From assembly GCF_913057115.1 (NCBI RefSeq), contig NZ_CAJXNN010000019.1, positions 1 to 64,000 of the forward strand: a stretch of 64,000 nucleotides of DNA, read 5' to 3'. Source of the DNA: an uncultured Roseovarius sp. (GTDB lineage Bacteria; Pseudomonadota; Alphaproteobacteria; Rhodobacterales; Rhodobacteraceae). Under the pieces are notes generated by a model. The model had not been told where the DNA came from. It worked only from the letters and a program-made list of their open reading frames with translations, and did no database searches. This document shows, one piece after another, positions 9,672-19,545 of the stretch (position 1 is its first letter; each line of letters starts with the position of its first letter). A program made the translations under genes and the position numbers.

Positions 9672-10613
9672 ATGAGCCGCGCATTCGTATTTCCCGGTCA
9701 GGGGGCACAGACCATCGGCATGGGCAAGGAGCTGGCCGAGGCCTATCCGGCGGCCCGGGCCGTGTTCGATGAGGTGGACGAAGCCTTGGGCGAAAGCCTC
9801 TCGTCGCTGATCTGGGAGGGGGAGCAGGAGGAGCTGACCCTGACCCAGAATGCGCAGCCTGCTTTGATGGCGACCTCGCTGGCGGCGATGCGGGCCTTGG
9901 AGGCCGAGGGCATCGGGATTGACGCGGCCAGCATGGTCGCGGGGCATAGCCTTGGGGAATATTCCGCGCTGGCGGCGGCGGGGGCCTTGAGCCTGGCCGA
10001 TTGCGCGCGGCTGTTGCGGACGCGCGGCGAGGCCATGCAGAAAGCCGTTCCCGTGGGCGAGGGGGCCATGGCCGCCATTTTGGGCCTCGATCTGGAGGCG
10101 GTGCGCGAGGTGGCCGAAGGGGCCGCGCAGGGCGAGGTGTGCCAAGCGGCGAATGACAACGATCCGGGGCAGGTTGTGGTCTCGGGCCATAAGGCCGCGG
10201 TGGAGCGGGCCGTGGAGCTGGCCAAGGAAAAGGGGGCCAAGCGCGCCATGCTGTTGCCGGTAAGCGCGCCCTTCCATTGCGCCTTGATGCAGCCTGCGGC
10301 GGATGTGATGGCCGAGGCCTTGGCGGCGGTCGAGATCAAGGCCCCCTCCGTGCCGGTGGTGGCCAATGTGCGCGCCGAGGCGGTGAGCGACCCGGACGAG
10401 ATTCGCACGCTGCTGGTGGAGCAGGTCACCGGATCGGTTCGCTGGCGCGAATCGGTTTTGTACATGGCAGCGCAAGGCGTGACCGAGGTGTGGGAGATTG
10501 GCGCGGGCAAGGCGCTTTCGGGGATGATCCGGCGGATTGATCGCAGCGTTGCCTGCCGCAACCTGGGCACGCCGGGCGATGTGACGGCGGCCAAAGACGC
10601 CTTGAACGGCTGA
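9672..10613 (+). CDS. fabD: Malonyl-CoA:ACP transacylase
   Basis: AFVFPGQGAQTIGMGKEL, VAGHSLGEYSALAAAGAL active site; gene order fabD-fabG-acpP-fabF. Confidence 0.96.
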   Translation: MSRAFVFPGQGAQTIGMGKELAEAYPAARAVFDEVDEALGESLSSLIWEGEQEELTLTQNAQPALMATSLAAMRALEAEGIGIDAASMVAGHSLGEYSALAAAGALSLADCARLLRTRGEAMQKAVPVGEGAMAAILGLDLEAVREVAEGAAQGEVCQAANDNDPGQVVVSGHKAAVERAVELAKEKGAKRAMLLPVSAPFHCALMQPAADVMAEALAAVEIKAPSVPVVANVRAEAVSDPDEIRTLLVEQVTGSVRWRESVLYMAAQGVTEVWEIGAGKALSGMIRRIDRSVACRNLGTPGDVTAAKDALNG

Positions 10614-10637
10614 ACCGACAAGACAAGGGAATTCGAA

Positions 10638-11375
10638 ATGTTTGATCTGACAGGAAAATGCGCGCTGGTCACCGGGGCCTCGGGCGGTATTGGCGGCGCG
10701 ATTGCCAAGGCGCTGCACGAGGCGGGGGCGACCGTGGGGCTTTCGGGCACGCGGGTGGAGCCGTTGGAGGCTTTGGCCGCTGAATTGGGCGAGCGGGCGC
10801 ATGTTCTGCCCTGTAACCTGAGCGATGGCGAGGCCGTGGATGCCTTGCCCAAGCAGGCGATCGAGGCGATGGGTGCCTTGGATATTCTGGTGAACAACGC
10901 CGGGATCACCCGAGACCAGATTTTCATGCGCATGTCGGACGAGGAATGGCAGAGCGTGATTGATGTGAACCTGACCTCGACCATGCGGCTGTGCCGAGGG
11001 GTCATGCGGCCGATGATGAAGGCGCGCTGGGGCCGGATCATCAATATCAGTTCGATCGTGGGTACCACGGGCAATCCGGGGCAGGTGAACTATGCTGCCT
11101 CGAAAGCGGGCATGGTGGGAATGACCAAGTCCATCGCTTACGAGGTCGCGAGCCGGGGAATCACCGCCAATGCCGTGGCGCCCGGCTTTATCGCGACGGC
11201 CATGACCGAGAAGCTGACCGATGACCAGAAAGAGGCCATCAACGCCAAGATCCCGGCGGCACGCATGGGCGCGCCAGAGGAAATTGCGGCGGCAGTGTTG
11301 TATCTTGCAAGCCCCGAGGCCGGATATGTCACCGGTGCGACCTTGCATGTGAACGGCGGTATGGCCATGGTGTAG
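10638..11375 (+). CDS. fabG: 3-oxoacyl-ACP reductase
   Basis: LVTGASGGIGGAIA, NNAGITRDQIFMRM, YAASKAGM motif. Confidence 0.96.
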   Translation: MFDLTGKCALVTGASGGIGGAIAKALHEAGATVGLSGTRVEPLEALAAELGERAHVLPCNLSDGEAVDALPKQAIEAMGALDILVNNAGITRDQIFMRMSDEEWQSVIDVNLTSTMRLCRGVMRPMMKARWGRIINISSIVGTTGNPGQVNYAASKAGMVGMTKSIAYEVASRGITANAVAPGFIATAMTEKLTDDQKEAINAKIPAARMGAPEEIAAAVLYLASPEAGYVTGATLHVNGGMAMV

Positions 11376-11603
11376 GTGGCCTTGGCCTGCCCCGTGCAGG
11401 CCTTGTCTGGAAAGCATTTGCCATTCTTGCGCCATGTGCTATAGGCGGCGCACATTCGCCGGCGGTGGGTCCGTTCCGACCCCGGTGTGCCCTGAAAATG
11501 GGCAGTCAGAGCCGCCCGGACGGGCATTAGCAAACCCGCTTCCCGGCGAGGGCAGGGGCGGAAAACGAGCCGAACGGTTCGAAAAGAAAATGAGGATTTA
11601 GAC

Positions 11604-11837
11604 ATGAGCGACATCGCAGATCGCGTGAAAAAGATCGTTGTGGAACATCTGGGCGTTGAAGAGGACAAGGTGGTCGAGAACGCCTCGTTCATCGACGATC
11701 TGGGCGCTGACAGCCTTGACACCGTTGAGCTGGTCATGGCCTTCGAAGAAGAGTTCGGCATCGAGATCCCCGATGACGCGGCCGAAACCATCCAGACCTT
11801 CGGCGACGCGGTGAAGTTCATCAACGAAGCGTCGTAA
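11604..11837 (+). CDS. acpP: Acyl carrier protein
   Basis: [51 protein letters not shown] with DSL phosphopantetheine site. Confidence 0.98.
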   Translation: MSDIADRVKKIVVEHLGVEEDKVVENASFIDDLGADSLDTVELVMAFEEEFGIEIPDDAAETIQTFGDAVKFINEAS

Positions 11838-11858
11838 GACAGGCTTCACGTCGTTTTT

Positions 11859-11894
11859 TGAAAGGCCCCTGCCGGATGGCGGGGGCCTTTTTCG
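11859..11894 (+). terminator. Terminator downstream of acpP
   Basis: AAAGGCCCCTGCCGGATGGCGGGGGCCTTTTT. Confidence 0.75.
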
Positions 11895-12032
11895 TTTTTG
11901 CTGCTCAGGAACGGCGCGAATTGGCTGCATCATGCCGATTTGGTACAACCGTTGATGTGTGAGACACTCCAGAATCGATACTGGCCGCGAAGATTTGCGC
12001 GGAGGGCGATGCGATGGAAAGGCACGGCTGGA

Positions 12033-12776
12033 ATGATCATTTATCCCACCCTAGAACTGCATAACGGTAAATGTGTTTCGCTGACGCGGGGCCGCTTGGA
12101 AGAACCCGTGATCTGGCATGTGGACCCTGTGGAAACCGCGCGTGGCTTTGCCGCTGCCGGGGCCGAATGGATGCATGTCACTGATATCAACGCCTTGGCA
12201 GGTGACGGCGACAACGCCGAACTGTTGGAAGAGATCATCCGTGCGGCGGGCATCCCTGTGCAATTGGGCGGCGGGTTCCGGTCGCGCGATGCGGTGGAAC
12301 GCTGGATCGATAAAGGCGCGGGGCGTATCGTTATCGGCACGATGGCCGCGCATGACCCGGATTTGCTGCGCGAATTGGCCAAGTATTTCCCCGATCAGAT
12401 CGTTCTGGCGGTGGATGTCTTCAACGGCGCGGTTATGACCGAAGGGTGGAAATCGCAATCGGCGTTCACGCCCGAGGATTACATCAAGGCGTTTGACGAT
12501 GCGCCACTGGCTGGAATTATCGTGACCGATATCGACGCAGATATCGAAGACACCGATGGCAGCCTTGGGGTGATTACCCAACTGGCCGCGCAGACCCATC
12601 ACCCGGTGATCGCACGCGGTACGGTGCGCAGCGCCGATGATGTCTCGCGCCTCAAGTATGTGCCGAACGTGGCTGGTACGCTGATTGGTCGTGCGCTTCT
12701 GTCGCGCGATGTGGATTTGGAAGAGGTGCTGAGCCTTGCGCAGGCGGCCCCTGAGCCCACGGCCGAGTTCCAGTAA
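12033..12776 (+). CDS. HisA/HisF-related TIM-barrel protein (divergent HisA paralog)
   Basis: MIIYPTLELHNGKCVSLTRGR... VQLGGGFRS... VLAVDVFNG... IIVTDIDAD...; HisA-like fold but located between acpP and fabF. Confidence 0.8.
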   Translation: MIIYPTLELHNGKCVSLTRGRLEEPVIWHVDPVETARGFAAAGAEWMHVTDINALAGDGDNAELLEEIIRAAGIPVQLGGGFRSRDAVERWIDKGAGRIVIGTMAAHDPDLLRELAKYFPDQIVLAVDVFNGAVMTEGWKSQSAFTPEDYIKAFDDAPLAGIIVTDIDADIEDTDGSLGVITQLAAQTHHPVIARGTVRSADDVSRLKYVPNVAGTLIGRALLSRDVDLEEVLSLAQAAPEPTAEFQ

Positions 12777-12903
12777 CTCTGCTGCGCCTGCTTGCATGGC
12801 GAGAAACACTGGCATGGCCCCGCTTGCGGGGCCTGCTTGGGCTTGCCCCCCGGGGGCAAGGCGCGCTATGAGCAGCCGAGGAAATTGTTGAGAGGGCAGC
12901 AGG

Positions 12904-14163
12904 ATGCGTCGTGTCGTTGTTACCGGCCTTGGATTGGTCACGCCTTTGGCGTCGGGGGTCGAAGAAAGCTGGAAGCGCTTGCTGGACGGGCAATCGGGGG
13001 CGGGAACGATCACCCGTTTCGATCCTCAGAACGTAGCAACGAAATACGCCTGCGAAGTGCCGCTTGGTGATGGCAGCGATGGCACCTTCAATGCCGACGA
13101 TCACATGGCTCCGAAAGAACGGCGCAAGGTGGATGATTTCATCCTTTATGGCATGGCGGCGGCAGATCAGGCCGTTGCCGATGCGGGCTGGACGCCGGAG
13201 GATGAGGAAAGCCTTCTGCGCACGGGCGTCATGCTGGGCTCGGGCATTGGTGGCTTGCAGTCGATTGAACAGACCACGCTTTTGATCCGTGACAAGGGGG
13301 TGCGTCGTGTCTCGCCGTTCTTTATTCCCGGTGCGCTGATCAACCTTATCAGTGGTCAGGTGAGCATCCGCTATGGCTTCAAGGGGCCGAACCATTCGGT
13401 GGTGACGGCCTGTTCGACCGGTGCGCATGCGATTGGCGATGCCTCGCGGCTGATCAAATACGGTGATGCCGATGTGATGGTGGCCGGTGGGGCCGAGGCG
13501 GCGATCTGCGAGATCGGGATTGCGGGTTTCAATGCCTGCAAGGCCCTGTCGACCAAGCGGGCCGATGATCCGAAAGCGGCCAGCCGCCCTTATGACGAAG
13601 ATCGGGATGGGTTTGTCATGGGCGAGGGTGCGGGTGTTGTCGTGCTGGAGGAATACGAGCACGCAAAGGCACGCGGGGCCAAGATTTACGCCGAGGTTCT
13701 GGGCTATGGTCTGTCGGGCGATGCCTATCACATCACGGCCCCCTCTGAGGATGGCGATGGTGGCTTCCGGGCCATGCAGGCGGCCTTGAAAAACGCGGAA
13801 ATCGACCCGGGGCAAGTGGATTACATGAACGCGCATGGCACTTCGACCATGGCCGATACCATTGAATTGCAAGCGGTTGAGCGACTTTTGGGCGCGGCGG
13901 CGAGCAAGGCGACCATGACCTCGACGAAATCCTCGACTGGGCACCTGTTGGGGGCGGCGGGCGCGATCGAGGCGATCTTCTCGATCCTCGCGGTGCGCGA
14001 TCAGGTGGCGCCGCCGACCATCAACCTTGATAACCCGGCGGTGGAGACTCCGCTGGACCTTGCGCCCAATGCGGCGCGGGAACGGGAGATCAACGTGGCG
14101 ATGTCCAATAGCTTTGGGTTTGGTGGGACCAATGCCTCGCTCTGCGTCGGGAAATTGCGCTGA
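12904..14163 (+). CDS. fabF: 3-oxoacyl-ACP synthase II
   Basis: RRVVVTGLGLVTPLASGVEESWKRLLDGQSG, VVTACSTGAHAIGDA, MNAHGTST, STGHLLGAAG. Confidence 0.97.
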   Translation: MRRVVVTGLGLVTPLASGVEESWKRLLDGQSGAGTITRFDPQNVATKYACEVPLGDGSDGTFNADDHMAPKERRKVDDFILYGMAAADQAVADAGWTPEDEESLLRTGVMLGSGIGGLQSIEQTTLLIRDKGVRRVSPFFIPGALINLISGQVSIRYGFKGPNHSVVTACSTGAHAIGDASRLIKYGDADVMVAGGAEAAICEIGIAGFNACKALSTKRADDPKAASRPYDEDRDGFVMGEGAGVVVLEEYEHAKARGAKIYAEVLGYGLSGDAYHITAPSEDGDGGFRAMQAALKNAEIDPGQVDYMNAHGTSTMADTIELQAVERLLGAAASKATMTSTKSSTGHLLGAAGAIEAIFSILAVRDQVAPPTINLDNPAVETPLDLAPNAAREREINVAMSNSFGFGGTNASLCVGKLR

Positions 14164-15326
14164 TGTGGCGGCATATTGCCTCTAACTTCCTGACTTTCCT
14201 TGTTGTTTTGGTCTTCCTCCTGGGGGGTGTCATCCTCTGGGGGCAGTCGGAATATACCGCGCAGGGGCCGCTGGACGAGCCGATCTGCCTGCGGGTCGAG
14301 CGGGGCAGCAACATGCGCGCCGTATCTCGCCAGTTGGAGGCTCAGGGTGCCCTGAGCAATGCGACGATATTCCGGGTCGGGGCGGACTATTCCAATAAAA
14401 CCAGCCTGTTGAAGGCTGGTAGTTGGCTTATCCCCGAGGGCGCCAGCATGCGCGAGATCACCGATATCGTCACGCGCGGTGGGGCCAGCACCTGTGGCAC
14501 CGAGGTGGTTTATCGAATCGGTGTCACCAGTTCGGAAGTCGAGGTGCGCGAGTTGGACCCGGCCACGAACCGCTATGTCGAGAAGGCCGAGTTTACGCCC
14601 GGCGAGGATGAGGCCCCGCAAATCTTTGAAAATGTGCGTGAGAAAGCCGATACGCGCTATCGGATCGCGGTGGCCGAGGGGGTGACCAGTTGGCAGATCG
14701 TCAATGGATTGCAATCGGTCGACGTTCTGGCGGGAGAGGTTAACGAAACCCCGCCAGAGGGGAGCCTTGCGCCCGATAGCTATGAGGTGCGCGAGGGCGA
14801 TACGCGCGGCAGCGTGATCGAAAGAATGCGGCAGGCGCAGGATGTTATCCTTGCCGCCGCCTGGCAGAACCGGGCCGAGGGGATACCGCTTGAGTCACCG
14901 TATGAGGCCTTAATACTGGCCTCGATCATCGAGAAGGAAACCGGGGTGCCAAGTGAGCGCGGGCAGGTCGCCAGTGTTTTCACCAATCGTTTGCGGCAGG
15001 GGATGCGTTTGCAAACCGATCCGACCGTGATTTACGGGATTACCGAGGGTGAAGGCGTGTTGGGCCGAGGGCTGCGGCGGAGTGAACTTCGGGCTGAAAC
15101 CCCTTGGAATACTTACGTAATTGACGGTTTGCCGCCAACACCGATTGCCAATCCGGGGCGGGCGAGCATCGAGGCAGCGGTCAACCCACTGGACACGGAT
15201 TTCATCTTCTTCGTGGCCAAAACGCTGGATCCTCGTGATGGCCATGCCTTTGCCGAAACGCTGACAGAGCACAATGAGAATGTCGCCCGCTACCGTGCCT
15301 TGGAAGCCGAACGCGACAACAATTAG
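14163..15326 (+). CDS. mltG: Endolytic murein transglycosylase MltG
   Basis: LASIIEKETGVPSERGQVASVFTNRLRQGMRLQTDPTVIYG and YVIDGLPPTPIANPGRASIEAAVNP motifs; start overlaps fabF stop (TGATG). Confidence 0.94.
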   Translation: MWRHIASNFLTFLVVLVFLLGGVILWGQSEYTAQGPLDEPICLRVERGSNMRAVSRQLEAQGALSNATIFRVGADYSNKTSLLKAGSWLIPEGASMREITDIVTRGGASTCGTEVVYRIGVTSSEVEVRELDPATNRYVEKAEFTPGEDEAPQIFENVREKADTRYRIAVAEGVTSWQIVNGLQSVDVLAGEVNETPPEGSLAPDSYEVREGDTRGSVIERMRQAQDVILAAAWQNRAEGIPLESPYEALILASIIEKETGVPSERGQVASVFTNRLRQGMRLQTDPTVIYGITEGEGVLGRGLRRSELRAETPWNTYVIDGLPPTPIANPGRASIEAAVNPLDTDFIFFVAKTLDPRDGHAFAETLTEHNENVARYRALEAERDNN

Positions 15327-15350
15327 GACGTCTGTACAAGTTGTACGTTT

Positions 15351-15385
15351 ACCCCCCGAGTTCTGTACAGACCTCGGGGGGTTTT
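15351..15385 (+). terminator. Terminator hairpin downstream of mltG with GTAC palindrome in its loop
   Basis: CCCCCCGAG-ttCTGTACAGac-CTCGGGGGG-TTTT. Confidence 0.75.
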
Positions 15386-15494
15386 CGTTTGAAGATGTAC
15401 AAGTTGTACAGGATGGTGCGATGCTGCGCCTCATCCTGTCCCGGCATACCCCTTTACGCAGGGGGGCTTTGATGGAAACGGCGCGCTGCTTGGA

Positions 15495-16634
15495 TCAATG
15501 GGTTTTGATCAGCTTGTCCTGCACATCGTGCAGTCGGGTCAGCCCCAGTTGGCCCATGTTGGCGATCAGGTCTTGAGCCAGGATGTGGGCAAGGTGCGCG
15601 GGGCCGTCTTCGCCCAAGGCACCAAGCGCATAGTGCCACGCCCGGCCCATCATCACGAAATCCGCCCCTAGGGCGAAGGCCCGCAGGATGTCGAGGCCCG
15701 TCTCGATCCCGCCGTCGATGATCACCGGCAGGGAAGTGGCCGCGCGAATGGCGGGCAGCATTTCGATGGTGGCCGGGGCGGCGTCGAATTGGCGGCCTGC
15801 GTGATTGGAAATCCAGATGGCGTCGACGCCTTCGGCCTCAAGCGCCTTGGCATCGTCGGCAGACAGCACGCCCTTGATCACGAAGGGGCCATCCCAGGCC
15901 TCGCGCAGCCAGCGCAGGTAATCCCAATCGGGCGCGGTGCGCAGCAGGTATCCGGCGTGTTTGTTCGACGGCAAGCCCGAGGTTTTCCCGGCGTATTCGT
16001 CGATCAGGCGCATCCGCGGCATGCCGCGCTGCGCCATGCCCATGGCCCATGCCGGGCAACGCGCCACTTGGGCCAAGAGGCGCGGGGTGAGGCGCGGCGG
16101 TTGGGTCAGCCCCGAGCGCACCTGCCGCTCCCGGCGGCTGGGGATGGGAACATCGACCGTGAGGATCAGGGTGGAAAACCCGGCGCGCTTGGCGCGGTCC
16201 ATCATGTCTTGGCGAATCTCGGGGTCGCGTGGCGGATACATCTGGAACCACGCGTGCTGGCCGATGTCGCCCGAGAGGTCTTCGGGGGTTTGGCTTGCCA
16301 CGGTCGAGAGGCCATAGGGGATACCGGTCTTGGCGGCGGCACGGGCCAGCATGCCCTCGGCGCCGGGCCAGACCATGCCCGACATGCCAACGGGCGCGAT
16401 GCCGAAGGGCAAAGGATAGGTTTGGCCCAAGAGGTTTGCCGAAAGATCGGAGGTCACCTCGCCATGCAGGATGGAGGGCATGAGGGTGACCTTGTCGAGT
16501 TCGCTACGGTTGCGTGACTGCGTGGCCTCGGTTCCGGTGGCGCTGTCGAGGTATTCCCAGACAAAGCGGGGGATGCGGCGCTTGGCATGGGCGCGCAGGT
16601 CGGTGAGGGCGGGGTATTTGGCGTCGAGGCTCAT
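15495..16634 (-). CDS. FMN-dependent alpha-hydroxy-acid oxidising protein (L-lactate dehydrogenase-like)
   Basis: FVWEYLDSATGTE, PFGIAPVGMSGMVWPGAEGMLARAAAKTGIPYGLSTVAS, VIKGVLSADDAKAL, ISNHAGRQFDAAPATIEMLP. Confidence 0.88.
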   Translation of the reverse strand: MSLDAKYPALTDLRAHAKRRIPRFVWEYLDSATGTEATQSRNRSELDKVTLMPSILHGEVTSDLSANLLGQTYPLPFGIAPVGMSGMVWPGAEGMLARAAAKTGIPYGLSTVASQTPEDLSGDIGQHAWFQMYPPRDPEIRQDMMDRAKRAGFSTLILTVDVPIPSRRERQVRSGLTQPPRLTPRLLAQVARCPAWAMGMAQRGMPRMRLIDEYAGKTSGLPSNKHAGYLLRTAPDWDYLRWLREAWDGPFVIKGVLSADDAKALEAEGVDAIWISNHAGRQFDAAPATIEMLPAIRAATSLPVIIDGGIETGLDILRAFALGADFVMMGRAWHYALGALGEDGPAHLAHILAQDLIANMGQLGLTRLHDVQDKLIKTH

Positions 16635-16762
16635 GGCGGTAGTTGTGCGGGTTTGGGGGAAATTGTCTAGAGGAGAGTGGCGGGCAGAATATTTCGCGAC
16701 ACATGGGAACATTCCCTGAACATTCTCTTTAACTCATTTTTAAGCCGCGCTATCTTCGGCCC

Positions 16763-19111
16763 ATGAGCAGTTTTGACGAATCCGACGCCTTTGAAGGAGC
16801 GAGCCTTGCGGCGCGGGCCATGGCGGCGCGGCCGATGCCCTATCTGGATGACCTCAATCCGCAGCAACGCGCGGCGGTTGAGGCTTTGCAGGGCCCGGTC
16901 CTGATGCTGGCCGGGGCGGGCACGGGCAAGACCAAGGCCCTGACCACGCGGATTGTGCATTTGCTGAACACTGGCACGGCGCGCCCCAATGAAATTCTGG
17001 CGGTGACCTTTACCAACAAGGCGGCGCGCGAGATGAAGATGCGCGTGGGCCGGACGCTGGGCGAGGCGGTGGAGGGGATGCCGTGGCTGGGTACCTTCCA
17101 TTCGATCTGTGTGAAGCTTTTGCGCCGCCATGCGGAATTGGTCGATCTGAAATCAAATTTCACCATTCTGGATACCGACGATCAAATCCGGCTGCTGAAA
17201 CAGTTGATCCAAGCGGCGGGGATTGACGATAAACGCTGGCCCGCGCGGGCGCTGGCCGGGGTCATCGACAATTGGAAGAACCGGGCCTGGACGCCGGATA
17301 ATGTGCCCGCGAGTGAGGCGAGCGCCTTTGATGGCAAGGCCCCGGCGCTGTATCGGCAGTATCAGACGCGGTTGCGTGAGCTGAACGCGGTGGATTTCGG
17401 GGACCTGCTCTTGCACATGGTCACGATTTTCCAGACCCACGAGGATATTCTGGCGCAGTATCAGCGGTGGTTCCGATACATTCTGGTGGACGAGTATCAG
17501 GATACCAACGTCGCCCAATACCTCTGGCTGCGGCTTTTGGCGGGTGGGCACAAGAACATCTGTTGTGTGGGCGATGATGACCAGTCGATCTATGGTTGGC
17601 GCGGGGCCGAAGTGGGCAATATCCTGCGGTTCGAAAAGGATTTTCCCGGGGCGGAAGTGATCCGTCTGGAGCAGAATTACCGCTCAACCCCGCATATCTT
17701 GGCCGCGGCTGGTGGGGTGATTGCCGGTAACAAGGGGCGCTTGGGCAAGGAGCTTTGGACGCAAGCGCCCGAGGGTGAGAAGGTACGCCTTATCGGCCAT
17801 TGGGATGGCGAGGAAGAGGCGCGTTGGATCGGCGAAGAGATTGAGTCCATGCAGCGCGGCACGCGCGGGATGCGCGCCTTTGGGCTGGATGATATGGCGA
17901 TTCTTGTCCGCGCCTCGCACCAGATGCGGGCCTTCGAGGACCGGTTCTTGACCATCGGCTTGCCCTATCGGGTGATCGGCGGGCCACGGTTTTACGAGCG
18001 GATGGAGATCCGCGATGCCATGGCTTATTTCCGGCTGGTGGTCAGCCCCTCGGATGATCTGGCCTTTGAGCGGATCGTGAACACGCCCAAGCGCGGGCTT
18101 GGTGACAAGGCGCAGCAGACCATTCAGCGGATTGCGCGGGACAATGGTGTGTCCTTGCTGGATGGGGCGGCCTTGGCGGTGGAGCAGGGCGCGATCAAGG
18201 GCAAGGGGGCCAATGCGCTGGGCAAGCTGGTGGTGGACCTGTCGCGCTGGGGCCGGATGACCGGGGATAAGGACCTAAGCCATGTGGAACTGGCCGAGAT
18301 CATCCTTGATGAGTCCGGCTATACCGAGATGTGGCAAAACGACAAGACGCCCGAAGCGCCGGGGCGGTTGGAGAATCTCAAGGAACTGGTGAAGGCCTTG
18401 GAGCAGTTCGAGAACCTTGGTGGGTTCCTCGAACACGTCAGCCTGATCATGGACAATGAGAGCGAGGAGCAGGGCGAGAAGGTCAGCATTATGACCCTGC
18501 ACGCCGCCAAGGGGCTGGAATTTCCCGCCGTGTTCCTGCCGGGGTGGGAGGATGGCCTCTTTCCCTCGCAGCGCTCAATGGACGAGAGCGGCCTCAAGGG
18601 CGTGGAGGAAGAGCGGCGACTGGCCTATGTGGGTATCACCCGGGCTGAAGAGATTTGCACCATTTCCTTCGCCGGCAATCGGCGGGTCTATGGCCAGTGG
18701 CAAAGCCAGATGCCGAGCCGGTTCATTGATGAGTTGCCCGAGGAGCATGTCGAGGTTCTGACCCCGCCGGGATTATATGGCGGGGGCTATGGTGCCGCGG
18801 GTGGGATCGGCCAATCGGGGCTTGAGCAGATGGCGGCGGAGGCCAATGTCTACAACTCCCCCGGCTGGCGGCGGATGCAGTCGCGCGCAGGCGAGCGGCC
18901 CATTTCCCAACCCCGCGAAAGCAAATCCAGCGTGATCGACGCGCAGGCGGTGAGTTCCCACACCATGGGCGAGCGGGTCTTTCACCAGAAGTTCGGCTAT
19001 GGCGCGATTGTCGGGATCGAGGGGGACAAGCTGGAGATTGATTTCGAGAAGGCGGGCGTGAAAAAGGTTGTGGCGCGGTTTGTCACCGGCGCGGATGATG
19101 TGCCGTTTTGA
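16763..19111 (+). CDS. UvrD/PcrA-type ATP-dependent DNA helicase
   Basis: LNPQQRAAVEALQGPVLMLAGAGTGKTKALTTRI, VDEYQDTN, QNYRST, TLHAAKGLEFPAVFLPG. Confidence 0.95.
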   Translation: MSSFDESDAFEGASLAARAMAARPMPYLDDLNPQQRAAVEALQGPVLMLAGAGTGKTKALTTRIVHLLNTGTARPNEILAVTFTNKAAREMKMRVGRTLGEAVEGMPWLGTFHSICVKLLRRHAELVDLKSNFTILDTDDQIRLLKQLIQAAGIDDKRWPARALAGVIDNWKNRAWTPDNVPASEASAFDGKAPALYRQYQTRLRELNAVDFGDLLLHMVTIFQTHEDILAQYQRWFRYILVDEYQDTNVAQYLWLRLLAGGHKNICCVGDDDQSIYGWRGAEVGNILRFEKDFPGAEVIRLEQNYRSTPHILAAAGGVIAGNKGRLGKELWTQAPEGEKVRLIGHWDGEEEARWIGEEIESMQRGTRGMRAFGLDDMAILVRASHQMRAFEDRFLTIGLPYRVIGGPRFYERMEIRDAMAYFRLVVSPSDDLAFERIVNTPKRGLGDKAQQTIQRIARDNGVSLLDGAALAVEQGAIKGKGANALGKLVVDLSRWGRMTGDKDLSHVELAEIILDESGYTEMWQNDKTPEAPGRLENLKELVKALEQFENLGGFLEHVSLIMDNESEEQGEKVSIMTLHAAKGLEFPAVFLPGWEDGLFPSQRSMDESGLKGVEEERRLAYVGITRAEEICTISFAGNRRVYGQWQSQMPSRFIDELPEEHVEVLTPPGLYGGGYGAAGGIGQSGLEQMAAEANVYNSPGWRRMQSRAGERPISQPRESKSSVIDAQAVSSHTMGERVFHQKFGYGAIVGIEGDKLEIDFEKAGVKKVVARFVTGADDVPF

Positions 19112-19202
19112 GCGAAAATCCATCGCGAAACGCCCCTTTTCACGGCTCGTATCTAAGTTATATATGCAGGTCACGACACAGGGTTGAGACAGCGCGTTGA
19201 GC

Positions 19203-19544
19203 ATGAGCCAGCATCAGGTGATCACGGCAGGGCCTATGGGGGACGACGGGGATGATACCTCGGTCGTGGTGGAAACCCGTACCAAGACCAAGCGGCCACC
19301 GCTCTACAAGGTTTTGCTGTTGAACGATGACTATACGCCGATGGAATTCGTGGTGGCTGTGCTGGAGCGGTTTTTCGGCATGAACCACGCGCAGGCCTTC
19401 GAGATCATGCTGACTGTGCATAAAAAGGGCGTGGCCGTGGTCGGTGTCTTCAGCCATGAGATTGCCGAGACCAAGGTGGCGCAGGTGATGGATTTCGCAC
19501 GCCAGCACCAGCACCCGCTGCAATGCACCATGGAAAAAGAGTAA
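19203..19544 (+). CDS. clpS: ATP-dependent Clp protease adaptor ClpS
   Basis: [60 protein letters not shown]. Confidence 0.96.
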   Translation: MSQHQVITAGPMGDDGDDTSVVVETRTKTKRPPLYKVLLLNDDYTPMEFVVAVLERFFGMNHAQAFEIMLTVHKKGVAVVGVFSHEIAETKVAQVMDFARQHQHPLQCTMEKE

Positions 19545-19545
19545 C

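Noticed and set aside
9516-11435. 639-aa minus-strand ORF opposite fabD/fabG
   Set aside because: Runs antisense across two clear housekeeping genes; His/Arg/Gly-rich low-quality composition typical of shadow ORFs.
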